Notes under the pieces: model-generated
The model's input: only the letters and a program-made list of their open reading frames with translations
Databases searched by the model: none
What the model was told of the DNA's origin: nothing
Origin: a virus
Length of the DNA stretch: 25,176 nucleotides
Direction: 5' to 3' (one strand)
Virus record (IMG/VR): IMGVR_UViG_3300044911_001462
Coordinates: 1 to 25,176 of that record
Part shown: positions 1-7,632 of the stretch, piece after piece
Layout of the letters: each line of letters opens with the position of its first letter
Position numbering within the stretch: position 1 is the stretch's first letter
Position numbers and translations under genes: made by a program

Positions 1-176
1 CCGCACCACAAGCTGGACAGGACTTGATCGCCAGCTACACCGCTGAGGTGGTGGATGTCTCTGGTAGCTTCACGCGGCTTGATGTGGAGCTTGGCAGTAG
101 CCTGTCACCAGTAGGCGCGCAGGTGCCGCCGCGTAAGTTCACCACGTATCAGATCGGGTCGCCACTGCGGATATGA
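1..176 (+). CDS. C-terminal end of an upstream tail-module protein (partial)
   Basis: An open frame enters from the left edge (first full codon at base 3) and runs 57 codons to TGA at 174-176. The visible tail has short beta-prone stretches (EVVDVSGSFTRLDVELG) and ends in SPLRI. Its stop overlaps the ATG of the next gene by four bases (ATGA at 173-176), so the two are probably translationally coupled. The position just before a J-like tail hub suggests a tail-tip assembly protein, but too little is present to name the family. Confidence 0.7.
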   Translation, partial: APQAGQDLIASYTAEVVDVSGSFTRLDVELGSSLSPVGAQVPPRKFTTYQIGSPLRI

Positions 177-2659
177 GCCTCAACATCTCGGATCCGCTAT
201 CGCTCCTGGCTTACCAAAGCGGCCTAGCTGATCCGCCGCTACTCGAGGCAGCAGCACAGGCCGCTGATGATCTGACCAGCCAGCAGCGTGCATACAAGAT
301 TGGCGATCCGGTACCAATCGTCTTTTGTCGCCGCGTCTCCAACAATGGCGGCGTGATGGTCAGCCCCGGCGCAACAGAAGCGCGCTATCAGAACGATGGC
401 ACCACCAATGCGCTGACCGTCAGCTTGATGGTGGTGCTCAGCGAAGGCGAACTGCCGCAGATCGCCATCAAGGATTGTTTCGTCGGGCCATGCCGCCAAG
501 GCACATGGAATCAAACCTATGACCGCAGGGCTGGCACATGGACGCCCGGCAACTTCGTTACCACCGTATCCGGCAAGGATCCATGGGCGTGCCCTTACTA
601 CTGCGGCACATCAGGACGATATGAAGACATGACCACAATGAGCTATGTGAACACGTTCGTGGATGGCAGCGAACGATGGGAGCATCAGCTGCATGTGTTT
701 GTGCGTCAAGGCATCAAGATCACGCGGATTATTGACAGCACGTTGGGTCCCAGTAACAACGTGATTGATCTGGCGATCTACCTGATGAATCAATCAGGCC
801 GGATCCCGAGCACGCTGATCGACAACACGCAGATGTTGGCCGCGGCCAACTTCACCGAGACCAATGGGTTGCATTTCAATGGTGTGTTCCAAGAGAGCCT
901 GAACCTTGACGAATGGCTCGAGCAGATCAGCAACGACTATCTGTTGCGACTTGTGGAGCTGAACGGCAAGTTCGGATTCAAGCCACGGCTACCGGTTAAT
1001 GCGAACCACACGATCAAGACCACTGCCATCGGATGGTCGTTTACGTTCACTGAGGATCACCTTTTACCGGATGGTTTCGAGATCCAGTACATCCCTCTGA
1101 GTGAGCGGCAGCCTGTCACGCTGCAGATGATGTGGCGGCAGCAGCCAGATTCTGATATTGGCTTTGCGCGCACCACTGAGATCAGCTACATCGGCGAAGC
1201 ATCAGCTGGTCCATTCGAGCAGTATGACCTTAGCGGCTACTGCACCAGCGAAACACATGCCGTCAAGGTTGGTGCGTATCGCTTGGCGCGACGCAAATAC
1301 ATCACGCATACGTTGCGACTGACAGTGCGTCCTGCCAGCTACAACAGCACGCTGACACTGGGCGACATTGTGCGTGTGAGGCTGCGCCGCGAGACAGCGC
1401 TAACAGCACTGGACTATCACGACTTCTTGTATGAGGTCGAGCGGATTGAGAAGACGGCGAGCGGTGCATGTGTTTTTGATCTGACGCACTACCCGATCGA
1501 CTCTCAAGGGCGCAGCCTTGTGGCGCTAGAGGTTGCAGCTGCAACAGCGCCAGGTGTCACCATCGCGGCAGGCCGCAGTGATTACAGCTGCGACGATAAC
1601 TCATCATCAGACAACACACCAGTCGGTGGTGGCGGCATTGATTATCCGGCGTTTGATGACACGCCTGATATAGGCGATGCCACGGTTGATCTACCTACAC
1701 CGACTGAACCCCTATGGCCAGAAGGCGGCAGTCCGCCGATCGGTCCTGATGTGACGCAGCCCCCCGGCGAATCCAGCGGCGGCCAGACTCCGATTGGCGG
1801 ATGGGACAATCCGGCTGATCCGCTTGAGGAATCGCTGGATCAGGATGGTGTTGGCTACATCACTGGCGGCACTGGAATAGGCGGTTCGCCGCTCACTGGT
1901 GACACCTTGTCCGTCAGTGATGATGACTTCACGTGTGCTGGCCAGGTATGTTGGAGCAAGATCAATAAAAACACAGGCGTAGAGACTGATATCTCATGCC
2001 AAGACGAACCCATTGCTGGATCGTGGGATCTTTCTATCACTACCAACGAGGCCGATCATTACATTGTTGCGACTGGCCGATGCAAAGATCCAGCAACGCC
2101 ATCCGGATGGGGTGCGCCTACAACGCTTGGCACAACCCAGGCCGTTGTCAATCCAATCCCAACGCAGTTTGGCTACTGGCGCTGGGTTGGTTCCGCGACT
2201 AATGGCACACTTGCTGGAACTAACACCACAGGCGGCACAACAACGGGATGGCTATCAAATGGATATTCAACAGCTGGCGGCACAACAACGCAAACGGTTT
2301 ATGGATGGTGGACGGTCAATGATTCAATCAATGCCCGGACACCAACCCAAGCAGGCCAAGCGGCAAGTCCTAAGACTGGCGTGCCACTGAATGGTTCCGG
2401 CAGCCGCACGCACACAGTCTCCTGCGCAGGTGGCAGCAGCGACTTGGCGTATATCTATACAAGCACCTACACCAATGGCGCGCTTACATCAAGCTCCCTA
2501 TTCGCTTTCAGCACAACTCAGATCCGCTTGACCATGACTCAAAACATTTGTGCAAGCGCGATCGGTTACACATCAAGCTATGCAGGCACGTGGCAGTTCA
2601 GCCCAAATGCTGATCCAAACAACATCACGATCGAAGTGGATCTGAATCCAAATAGCTGA
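173..2659 (+). CDS. Tail tip hub / host-specificity protein, lambda J-like
   Basis: 828 aa. Residues about 1-460 look like the tail-hub part of J-type proteins. They end in an 'A...ARRKYITHTLRLTVRPAS...LTLGDIVRVRL' stretch, which matches the typical pattern in which a row of hub beta-strands is followed by 'L.pGD.v.v'. From about residue 475 there is a low-complexity Gly/Pro/Asp/Ser/Thr linker. After that comes a Thr/Gly/Ser-rich C-terminal part (about 560-828) with beta character, probably an exposed receptor-contacting region. Hub proteins cap the tail tube, contact the host surface and let the tape measure and DNA pass. The gene starts within the stop of the previous gene (ATGA) and is followed two bases later by the next tail gene. 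The J-like assignment rests on pattern and context; the C-terminal half is unassigned. Confidence 0.7.
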   Translation: MSLNISDPLSLLAYQSGLADPPLLEAAAQAADDLTSQQRAYKIGDPVPIVFCRRVSNNGGVMVSPGATEARYQNDGTTNALTVSLMVVLSEGELPQIAIKDCFVGPCRQGTWNQTYDRRAGTWTPGNFVTTVSGKDPWACPYYCGTSGRYEDMTTMSYVNTFVDGSERWEHQLHVFVRQGIKITRIIDSTLGPSNNVIDLAIYLMNQSGRIPSTLIDNTQMLAAANFTETNGLHFNGVFQESLNLDEWLEQISNDYLLRLVELNGKFGFKPRLPVNANHTIKTTAIGWSFTFTEDHLLPDGFEIQYIPLSERQPVTLQMMWRQQPDSDIGFARTTEISYIGEASAGPFEQYDLSGYCTSETHAVKVGAYRLARRKYITHTLRLTVRPASYNSTLTLGDIVRVRLRRETALTALDYHDFLYEVERIEKTASGACVFDLTHYPIDSQGRSLVALEVAAATAPGVTIAAGRSDYSCDDNSSSDNTPVGGGGIDYPAFDDTPDIGDATVDLPTPTEPLWPEGGSPPIGPDVTQPPGESSGGQTPIGGWDNPADPLEESLDQDGVGYITGGTGIGGSPLTGDTLSVSDDDFTCAGQVCWSKINKNTGVETDISCQDEPIAGSWDLSITTNEADHYIVATGRCKDPATPSGWGAPTTLGTTQAVVNPIPTQFGYWRWVGSATNGTLAGTNTTGGTTTGWLSNGYSTAGGTTTQTVYGWWTVNDSINARTPTQAGQAASPKTGVPLNGSGSRTHTVSCAGGSSDLAYIYTSTYTNGALTSSSLFAFSTTQIRLTMTQNICASAIGYTSSYAGTWQFSPNADPNNITIEVDLNPNS

Positions 2660-2661
2660 TC

Positions 2662-3030
2662 ATGGCTACCTTCCCTTCTCTATCACCAGCAAGCCGCACC
2701 TACACACCTGGCACCAATGCCAGCAGTGAGTTCGCCGTACTGGATGGCTATCAATCCAGCGTGCGGCACAGCAATGCGAGCGTTGGCCACGTGTTGCGTA
2801 TGACCTTCACGCGGCTGACATCTGCCGAGTCATTCAACCTCGTAAGCCATTACAGCTTGCATGGCATCTTCGAGCCTTTCGATCTGCCAAGCTCAGTTCT
2901 GATCGCCACAAATCTGACGTTCCCATCAGGCTATCTATGGCGCTACCTATCGCCGCCGCAGATCGAGCAGTCGTGTGACATCACCGATGCCACAGTAGAT
3001 CTGCAGCTCCTGCCGCCATACCTGATATGA
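2662..3030 (+). CDS. Small tail-tip protein, possibly lambda M-like/distal tail domain (copy 1)
   Basis: 122 aa beta-rich protein. It shares a layout with the next gene: an opening 'YPSLSP/FPSLSP' segment, 'VRHS...' near residue 35, then 'LT..E...v..HY...G....F.L'. That layout resembles lambda minor tail protein M and similar proteins ('vRFGDGY..R', then a segment on loading onto the tail tip), but no single motif proves it. ATG lies two bases after the hub stop (TGATCATG). The end overlaps the next start as ATGA. Its likely role is a ring or connector at the distal tail, by context and by similarity of layout only. Confidence 0.5.
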   Translation: MATFPSLSPASRTYTPGTNASSEFAVLDGYQSSVRHSNASVGHVLRMTFTRLTSAESFNLVSHYSLHGIFEPFDLPSSVLIATNLTFPSGYLWRYLSPPQIEQSCDITDATVDLQLLPPYLI

Positions 3031-3551
3031 ACGCCTACCCATCGCTATCCCCTGCTGGATTCAGCTATGACCTTGGTGGTTTGAACGTCAGCGTTGAGGA
3101 CACGATCAACGGCGCGCCCGTTCTGTTCAGGCACAGCTTGCGGCAAAGCAACTACCGCTTGGTGCTGACCTACACCAATCTGACAGAAGCTCAGGCCACG
3201 CTGATCCGTGATCACTACGTCGACGCGGCCGGTAGTCATCGCACCTTCACGGTATCAAGCACCCTATGGGGCAGTGCTGATGTAGTGCCATCTGATGCGC
3301 TCTACCGTTATGGCGCCAAACCAGATGAGGTGCAACGCGGCGTTTACACCGACATGACCGTTGAGCTGGTCGCACTGATCGGCAACTTCCTGCTTTACAA
3401 CCTCGTGGGCGAACCTGCTGCGCTCGGTGCAGAGGCTGCCTTCACCTCCTACGCAATGAGTGGCACCGCGCCATTCATCTTGCAAGCAGACGATGCCGAT
3501 CCGGCAGTGGCTGCCACTCTTATCATTCAAGCTGGTGGTGCTGAATCATGA
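3027..3551 (+). CDS. Tail-tip protein, paralogue of the preceding gene with a C-terminal extension
   Basis: 174 aa. Residues 1-120 align by eye with the preceding 122-aa protein (YPSLSPAGFSYDLGG; 'FRHSLRQSNYRLVLTYTNLTEAQATLIRDHYVDAAGSHRTF'-type core, cited here in part). An Ala-rich extension of about 50 residues (LGAEAAFTSYAMSGTAPF...) follows and may carry or dock the fibre. Both start and stop are ATGA overlaps, so hub, copy 1, copy 2 and fibre read as one translationally coupled tail cassette. The family is probably a distal tail or M-like domain, which is inference. A tandem duplication explains the pair. Confidence 0.5.
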   Translation: MNAYPSLSPAGFSYDLGGLNVSVEDTINGAPVLFRHSLRQSNYRLVLTYTNLTEAQATLIRDHYVDAAGSHRTFTVSSTLWGSADVVPSDALYRYGAKPDEVQRGVYTDMTVELVALIGNFLLYNLVGEPAALGAEAAFTSYAMSGTAPFILQADDADPAVAATLIIQAGGAES

Positions 3552-5881
3552 CTGCAACTACGATCCGCGTACAGATGGCGCAGCGGAAAGATACCGCTGC
3601 AAATTGGACAGCCGCAAATCCGATTTTGCTATCTGGTGAGATCGGCTATGAGACAGACACCAAGAAGTTCAAGATCGGCGATGGCACCACCAACTGGAAC
3701 AGCTTGGCTTACTTGCCGATTCCTGATGGCAGCGGCAATCTGACGATCACGGGCAACCTTGAAATCGGCACCACTGGCAGCTTGACCTTTGAAGGCAGCA
3801 CGGCCAATGGCTTTGAAACGACGCTGGCAGTAACTGATCCCACTGCCGACCGGACGATCACCCTGCCCAACGTAAGCGGCACAATCATCACCACGGGCGA
3901 CACCGGCAGCGTTACCAGCACGATGCTGCTCGACGGCACCATCGTTAATGCAGACATCAGCGACATCGCCGAGATTGCCGTCAGCAAGCTGGCGAACGGC
4001 ACTGCTAATCAGGTGATCGTCACTGATGGCACCAATGTGAGCTGGTCAGACAATCTGACACTGGCCGGTGATCTGATCGTGAATGGCATCACGACCACGA
4101 TCAACACGCAGGAGTTGCTGGTTGAAGATAAGAACATCATCATCGGCAATGTCACCAGCCCGACTGATGTGACAGCCGACGGCGGTGGCATCACCCTCAA
4201 AGGGACCACTGACAAAACGATCAACTGGGTCGATTCCACCGATGCGTGGACTAGCAGCGAGCGCTTCAGCTATCCACTTGGCAGCGCAACGGCGCCAGCG
4301 CTTACTTTCACCGGCGATCCCAACACCGGCATTTACTCCCCCGGCGCAGACCAAGTAGCCATCTCGACTAACGGCACTGGGCGGTTAATTGTTGGGAGCA
4401 CTGGTACGGTCAACATTGTCGGCGCTGGTACCGCAGGTTCCACTCAAGCCGTCAGCTTTAACGGCAGCGCACCAGTTAATAGCCTGGTGATGCTTTCCGA
4501 CGGGAAAATAGGTCTGGGGACTAGTAGCCCTGCACAACTCCTTGAAACGCAGGACGGCAACATACAGATACGCAATTCAGTAACGCTTTCTGAGAATACT
4601 CTGTCCCCTTACGGACTTACCTTTAGAAACGCCAACCAACTTGGCCAGGACAGGGGCACTATTGCTGAGATCAAACCATATCTTGCTGGCGCAGGTGATA
4701 ACGACTTTGGCCTGCAGTTCCGCACTCAAGCAACAACAGCGGGTGGTGTTACCACCAAGATGACCTTAACACCTGGAGGGTCATTAGGGATTGGCACTAC
4801 TAGCCCTGGCACTGACCTTGACGTAAATAACAGTGGTGCTAACTGTGTTATTCGTGCTCGGTCTGGCTCGACATATTCGGCAACGCTGAGCCTTCTTCCG
4901 AATGGAAGCGGCAGTGGTGTTTCATTGGCTGCGGGTGAAGACTCCAGTGCGTTGCTTTATAACCAGTTAAACAGCCATCTTGCGTTTGGCACCAACAACA
5001 CAGAACGCGCCCGCATCGACGGCTCCGGCAGGTTGTTAGTTGGCACGTCTTCCACGTCTAGCACTGCAGGTTTAATCGTCCAAGGCGCAGGTGGAGCGGC
5101 ACCTGGGATTATCCGAGCTTGCTATACAGCAGCCACGCCTGCAGATGGCGATACCTTTGGCTATTTGGTATTTGGCGATTCGGCTCACGCTGATGCTGCT
5201 TGGGTAGCTGCTGCGCGTGATGGTGGAACCTGGAGTGGTGCATCAAAACCAACTCGCTTAGTGTTCTCCACTACTGCCGACGGAGCGAGCAGCCCGACGG
5301 AGCGGATGAGGATTACGCAAGACGGCGACGTATTTATCAATCACAATTCCAGCACTTCACCAGTTGTTGGCGGAGAGAAGCTTGGCGTTGTGGGCGGAAG
5401 TAATTTTGCAATCGCCGCTAGCACTACAACAAATACAGTCCCTACAGTGTTTCTTGCTAATACAAGTGACACGACAAACACTTATTTAATGCGTTTTTCG
5501 GCTGGCAGCGGCGGGAATACCAGGGGAGAAATTTATTACAACGGCAGCCAGCTTGTTTACGCTACTTCGTCCGATTATCGGTTAAAAGAAAACGTCCAGC
5601 CTCTTTTGGGCGGGATTGAACTTGTTAACAGGCTGCGACCCGTAACTTATCAGTGGATTGAAAACCAGAATCACGACATTGGCTTTATCGCTCACGAAGT
5701 TCAAGAGGTATTCCCGAATGCTGTTGGCGGAGACAAAGACGCTGTTGATGAGAACGGCAAAATCCTTCCGCAAACCTACGACCCATCCAAGCTGGTGCCT
5801 CTGCTGACGGCTGCGTTGCAGGAAGCCATCGGACGCATTGAAACCTTGGAAGCTGAAGTAACAGCTCTCAAAGCCTCGTAG
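3548..5881 (+). CDS. Tail fibre with Mtd-like N-terminal domain and S74 intramolecular chaperone
   Basis: 777 aa. Residues about 3-57 carry the pattern of the major-tropism-determinant N-terminal domain (IRVQMAQRKDTAANW, GEIGYETDTKKFKIGDG, NSLAYL). This trimeric domain attaches receptor-binding proteins to the virion. The middle is a long Thr/Gly/Ser/Asn-rich beta shaft with repeated 'GIGTTSPG/GLGTSSPA' and 'ERARIDGSGRLLVGTSS'-type turns. The C-terminal 103 residues are a peptidase S74/endosialidase chaperone: S675-D-Y-R-L-K680 gives the Ser/Lys dyad (S...K at +5), followed by 'HDIGFIAHEVQEVFP' and a terminal coiled coil (LQEAIGRIETLEAEVTAL). These domains trimerise the fibre and cleave themselves off before S675. 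The last third of the gene looks less GC-rich than the first, which suggests exchange of the distal tip. It ends in a TAG inside the GTAGTC-N5-CACT motif. Confidence 0.88.
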   Translation: MTATTIRVQMAQRKDTAANWTAANPILLSGEIGYETDTKKFKIGDGTTNWNSLAYLPIPDGSGNLTITGNLEIGTTGSLTFEGSTANGFETTLAVTDPTADRTITLPNVSGTIITTGDTGSVTSTMLLDGTIVNADISDIAEIAVSKLANGTANQVIVTDGTNVSWSDNLTLAGDLIVNGITTTINTQELLVEDKNIIIGNVTSPTDVTADGGGITLKGTTDKTINWVDSTDAWTSSERFSYPLGSATAPALTFTGDPNTGIYSPGADQVAISTNGTGRLIVGSTGTVNIVGAGTAGSTQAVSFNGSAPVNSLVMLSDGKIGLGTSSPAQLLETQDGNIQIRNSVTLSENTLSPYGLTFRNANQLGQDRGTIAEIKPYLAGAGDNDFGLQFRTQATTAGGVTTKMTLTPGGSLGIGTTSPGTDLDVNNSGANCVIRARSGSTYSATLSLLPNGSGSGVSLAAGEDSSALLYNQLNSHLAFGTNNTERARIDGSGRLLVGTSSTSSTAGLIVQGAGGAAPGIIRACYTAATPADGDTFGYLVFGDSAHADAAWVAAARDGGTWSGASKPTRLVFSTTADGASSPTERMRITQDGDVFINHNSSTSPVVGGEKLGVVGGSNFAIAASTTTNTVPTVFLANTSDTTNTYLMRFSAGSGGNTRGEIYYNGSQLVYATSSDYRLKENVQPLLGGIELVNRLRPVTYQWIENQNHDIGFIAHEVQEVFPNAVGGDKDAVDENGKILPQTYDPSKLVPLLTAALQEAIGRIETLEAEVTALKAS

Positions 5882-5892
5882 TCCTACTCACT
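5878..5892 (+). repeat. Post-stop motif GTAGTC-N5-CACT, copy A
   Basis: The TAG stop of the fibre gene sits inside this 15-base motif. The same motif with the same spacing recurs at the next two gene ends. An ATG follows three bases later (5896). Confidence 0.5.
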
Positions 5893-5895
5893 GCG

Positions 5896-6006
5896 ATGCC
5901 TCACGTTTCTTATTGCTGCCAACGTTGCGGTGAACAGATCGGGGGGGGGGGGAGGGGGGTTGGGAGATTCTTCCAGCTCATCCGTATTCCGCTGCATCGC
6001 TGTTAG
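5896..6006 (+). CDS. Small zinc-knuckle ORF apparently cut short by a G12 tract
   Basis: 36 codons as sequenced. It opens MPHVSYCCQRCGEQI, a Cys-rich start (C7, C8, C11) like one half of a zinc ribbon, then enters four Gly codons made by the G tract and stops at 6004-6006. The ATG sits exactly 15 bases after the fibre TAG, with the intervening GTAGTC-N5-CACT-N3-ATGCC. The real gene at 6469 has the same arrangement, which supports this as a true start. A tract one base longer would read on to TAG 6060-6062, five bases before the next gene. A tract one base shorter would stop at 6011-6013. The length is therefore uncertain: it could be a frameshifted gene, a phase-variable one or a sequencing error. 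Function unknown. Confidence 0.4.
   Translation: MPHVSYCCQRCGEQIGGGGRGVGRFFQLIRIPLHRC
5941..5964 (+). repeat. Poly-G tract: G12, A, G6, TT, GGG
   Basis: Twelve Gs, one A, six Gs, TT and three Gs. It is the only long homopolymer in the window. It can form a G-quadruplex or slip during replication. It may also be an assembly or two-colour sequencing artefact. Confidence 0.85.
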
Positions 6007-6067
6007 GGCATAATGGTGGGGCAGCGAGTTTGCACCTCCTGCCCCTGGCCACAGTTCCCTAGAAACC

Positions 6068-6454
6068 ATGACCCAAGAACCTTACCCCAAGCTCACGCCT
6101 ACCGAATGGCTTGAGCAGCGCGAGAACCACATGGAGAAACATTCCGCGTGGGTTCAAGATGGCGTTGTAAAACTGGCTAACAACGAAGATCCGCACTACA
6201 CGGAAGTTTTTGAAAGCCGCGAAGAGGTCGAGCGCTTTGTTGTTTACCTGCTTCAAAAGGCTGATGAGGCTTGGGGTGAATACTGCGAAGCCAGCCTTGA
6301 CCTGAGCGATCAGGATGATGTTGGTGAAGAGCAAGACGAAGATGAGCGCCACTTTCAAGCCTGCCTTGAACAGATCCGCAAACTCACCCACGCAGATCTT
6401 GTAAAGCTGATGGGCGAGGAGTGGCTTGAAGACTATTGCCGCCAGTTCAAGTAG
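6068..6454 (+). CDS. Acidic hypothetical protein
   Basis: 128 aa, mostly helical. It is strongly acidic in the middle (SDQDDVGEEQDEDE around residues 80-92) and has a Trp-rich N-terminus (TEWLEQRENHMEKHSAWVQ). I recognise no domain. No signal peptide or membrane segment is visible. ATG follows a short 'CCCTAGAAACC' and no clear ribosome binding site. The end carries the shared GTAGTC-N5-CACT motif, and a second small gene starts 15 bases on. Acidic small phage proteins sometimes mimic DNA, but nothing here proves that. It is less GC-rich than the lysis genes downstream. Confidence 0.65.
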   Translation: MTQEPYPKLTPTEWLEQRENHMEKHSAWVQDGVVKLANNEDPHYTEVFESREEVERFVVYLLQKADEAWGEYCEASLDLSDQDDVGEEQDEDERHFQACLEQIRKLTHADLVKLMGEEWLEDYCRQFK

Positions 6455-6465
6455 TCATTACCACT
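6451..6465 (+). repeat. Post-stop motif GTAGTC-N5-CACT, copy B
   Basis: Contains the TAG stop of the acidic protein gene. An ATG follows after three bases (6469), the same spacing as copy A. Confidence 0.5.
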
Positions 6466-6468
6466 TCT

Positions 6469-6675
6469 ATGCCCAAAAGAATTGATCTCACCGACGAATA
6501 CGCGCACAGCGGTATCGACATCACTTGGACGCCGACCGCTCAGCGTCTTGACATTGGTGGCTGGTACGACTCTTGCGTTGGCCTTGAAGGCGGGAGCCTG
6601 ACATTGCGCCAGTTCTTCGAGAAGCTTGGCATCACCGAAAAGGATTGCGTCAAAGCTTTTAAGCAGACCGAGTAG
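6469..6675 (+). CDS. Small hypothetical protein
   Basis: 68 aa starting MPKRIDLTDEYAHSG. The frame is open upstream to a TTG at 6436, but that start would overlap the previous gene. The ATG at 6469 has the same 15-base spacing after the preceding stop as the small ORF at 5896, so I chose it. The protein has an N-terminal beta-like half (IDITWTPTAQRLDIGGWYD) and a helical C-terminus (LTLRQFFEKLGITEKDCVKAFKQ). I do not recognise a family. The TAG lies in the third copy of the post-stop motif. Confidence 0.65.
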   Translation: MPKRIDLTDEYAHSGIDITWTPTAQRLDIGGWYDSCVGLEGGSLTLRQFFEKLGITEKDCVKAFKQTE

Positions 6676-6686
6676 TCCACGTCACT
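6672..6686 (+). repeat. Post-stop motif GTAGTC-N5-CACT, copy C
   Basis: Contains the stop of the 68-aa gene. Unlike copies A and B, no ATG follows at the fixed distance. Confidence 0.45.
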
Positions 6687-6692
6687 AGGCGG

Positions 6693-6717
6693 GCAACCGG
6701 CCTATTCAACAGGTTGC
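6693..6717 (+). other. Weak hairpin in the intergenic space
   Basis: GCAACC (6693-6698) can pair with GGTTGC (6712-6717) across a 13-base loop. No T-run follows, so it is not an intrinsic terminator. It lies between two gene groups of different composition. Confidence 0.25.
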
Positions 6718-6751
6718 ACCACACCTAAGCTGCCACCACAGGACCCCACCC

Positions 6752-7066
6752 ATGGCCACCACCTTCACCTGGGCGATCGCGAACATGGATCGCCAGCTCG
6801 CCGATGGCGCCGTGACCACGATCCATTGGACTCTCCAGGCGCACGATGGGACGTACTCCAGCGGCGCCTATGGCTCGATCGGCCTGCCGGAGCCTGACCC
6901 CGAGGCCATGATCCCCTTCGCTGATCTCACCCCCGAAACCTGCGCGCAGTGGGTGAAGGACCACTTCGGTGCCGAGAAGGTCGCCGAGATCGAGGCCGCA
7001 CTCCAGCAGCAGATCGATCAGCAGCGGCAGCCCGTCACCGGCCAGGGTCTTCCTTGGGGTAGCTGA
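6752..7066 (+). CDS. Small conserved-looking phage protein of unknown function
   Basis: 104 aa. The N-terminus (TFTWAIANMDRQLADGAVTTIHWTL) has the alternating hydrophobic pattern of a short beta-domain that I recall in small marine and cyanophage proteins annotated only as hypothetical. A Pro-rich middle (GLPEPDPEAMIPFADLTPE) leads to a helix (CAQWVKDHFGAEKVAEIEAALQQQI), with Gln-rich residues near the end. ATG at 6752 follows 'GGACCCCACCC', a poor ribosome site. The stop TGA overlaps the next ATG by one base (TGATG). It may be a virion accessory protein, because it lies between tail and lysis genes, but that is only context. Confidence 0.7.
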   Translation: MATTFTWAIANMDRQLADGAVTTIHWTLQAHDGTYSSGAYGSIGLPEPDPEAMIPFADLTPETCAQWVKDHFGAEKVAEIEAALQQQIDQQRQPVTGQGLPWGS

Positions 7067-7203
7067 TGGCTGTTAAGTCCAAAACCGGCACCGCTCGCGT
7101 CGAGCATCAAGTCGGGCCACCTAAGACCACACGCCAAGGCTATGGCCAGCGGTCACGGCCACGTCGTCGTGGCAAGAAGCCCTTGCGCGGGCAGGGTCGG
7201 TAA
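7066..7203 (+). CDS. 45-aa very basic small protein
   Basis: 45 codons from ATG 7066 to TAA 7201-7203, read directly from the sequence. It starts MAVKSKTGTARVEHQVG. The rest is packed with Arg and Lys (SRPRRRGKKPLRGQGR) and has almost no acidic residues. I recall near-identical short basic proteins as conserved hypotheticals in cyanophage genomes, which supports both the gene call and the host guess. The start overlaps the previous stop by one base (TGATG). It probably binds nucleic acid or sits in the virion, which is inference. Confidence 0.7.
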   Translation: MAVKSKTGTARVEHQVGPPKTTRQGYGQRSRPRRRGKKPLRGQGR

Positions 7204-7228
7204 GCTGAACAGGTACCACCATGGCGCC

Positions 7229-7480
7229 ATGGTCGAAGTGATCGCCGCCATTGCTGGCGCTTCAATTTCAGTTGCAGCCATGGGTGCTGCTGGCTTCAGT
7301 CGCAAATCAGATGAAGCCCGCGAGGCGGTAATCAGACTCACCTCAGCTGTGGAGCACATCGCCACGCAGCTAGAGGTGTTGCATCAAGACATCAAGGAAG
7401 ATCGCAAGGAAACGTTCGGCCGGCTATCGACGGTGGAGCAGCGCGTCTCTAAGTTGGAAGCACGTCCGCCAGCCTGCTGA
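7229..7480 (+). CDS. Small membrane protein with coiled coil, holin-associated type
   Basis: 83 aa from ATG 7229. Residues 2-23 (VEVIAAIAGASISVAAMGAAGF) form one membrane segment. The rest is a charged coiled coil (EAVIRLTSAVEHIATQLEVLHQDI, RLSTVEQRVSKLEAR). A longer in-frame start at 7142 exists but would overlap the 45-aa gene and lacks coding character, so I reject it. The layout resembles XhlA-like lysis proteins, with the anchor reversed to the N-terminus. Its place just before a second small membrane protein and the endolysin suggests a lysis role. Three bases separate it from the next ATG (TGATCATG). Confidence 0.65.
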   Translation: MVEVIAAIAGASISVAAMGAAGFSRKSDEAREAVIRLTSAVEHIATQLEVLHQDIKEDRKETFGRLSTVEQRVSKLEARPPAC

Positions 7481-7482
7481 TC

Positions 7483-7629
7483 ATGGATCAGGCAACTACC
7501 GTTGCGATCATTGCCATCGTTGTTGCAGCAGGTTCTGAGATCATCGCCGTCTCACCACTTAAGTCCAATAGCTGGCTGCAACTGCTGCTGCAGGCATTGC
7601 GGCTGATCTTCCCAAAGCAGCGCGGTTGA
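7483..7629 (+). CDS. 48-aa membrane protein, candidate holin
   Basis: 48 codons from ATG 7483 to TGA 7627-7629. The N-terminal part is one hydrophobic helix (TTVAIIAIVVAAGSEIIAV). Then comes SPLKSNSW and an amphipathic helix (LQLLLQALRLIFPKQ). I recall short proteins with this 'SPLKSNS...' signature in cyanophages. It lies three bases after the coiled-coil membrane protein and three bases before the endolysin, the usual place of a holin. It is the smallest plausible holin here. The function is inferred from position and topology. Confidence 0.65.
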   Translation: MDQATTVAIIAIVVAAGSEIIAVSPLKSNSWLQLLLQALRLIFPKQRG

Positions 7630-7632
7630 ACC

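Noticed and set aside
3548-5881. Diversity-generating retroelement suggested by the Mtd-like domain
   Set aside because: No reverse transcriptase, template repeat or variable repeat is visible; the Mtd-like part is only the N-terminal attachment domain.
5884-6069. Minus-strand ORF of 61 codons across the poly-G tract
   Set aside because: Its Pro run is just the complement of the G tract and nothing else in it looks coding; the plus-strand frame has a better start context.
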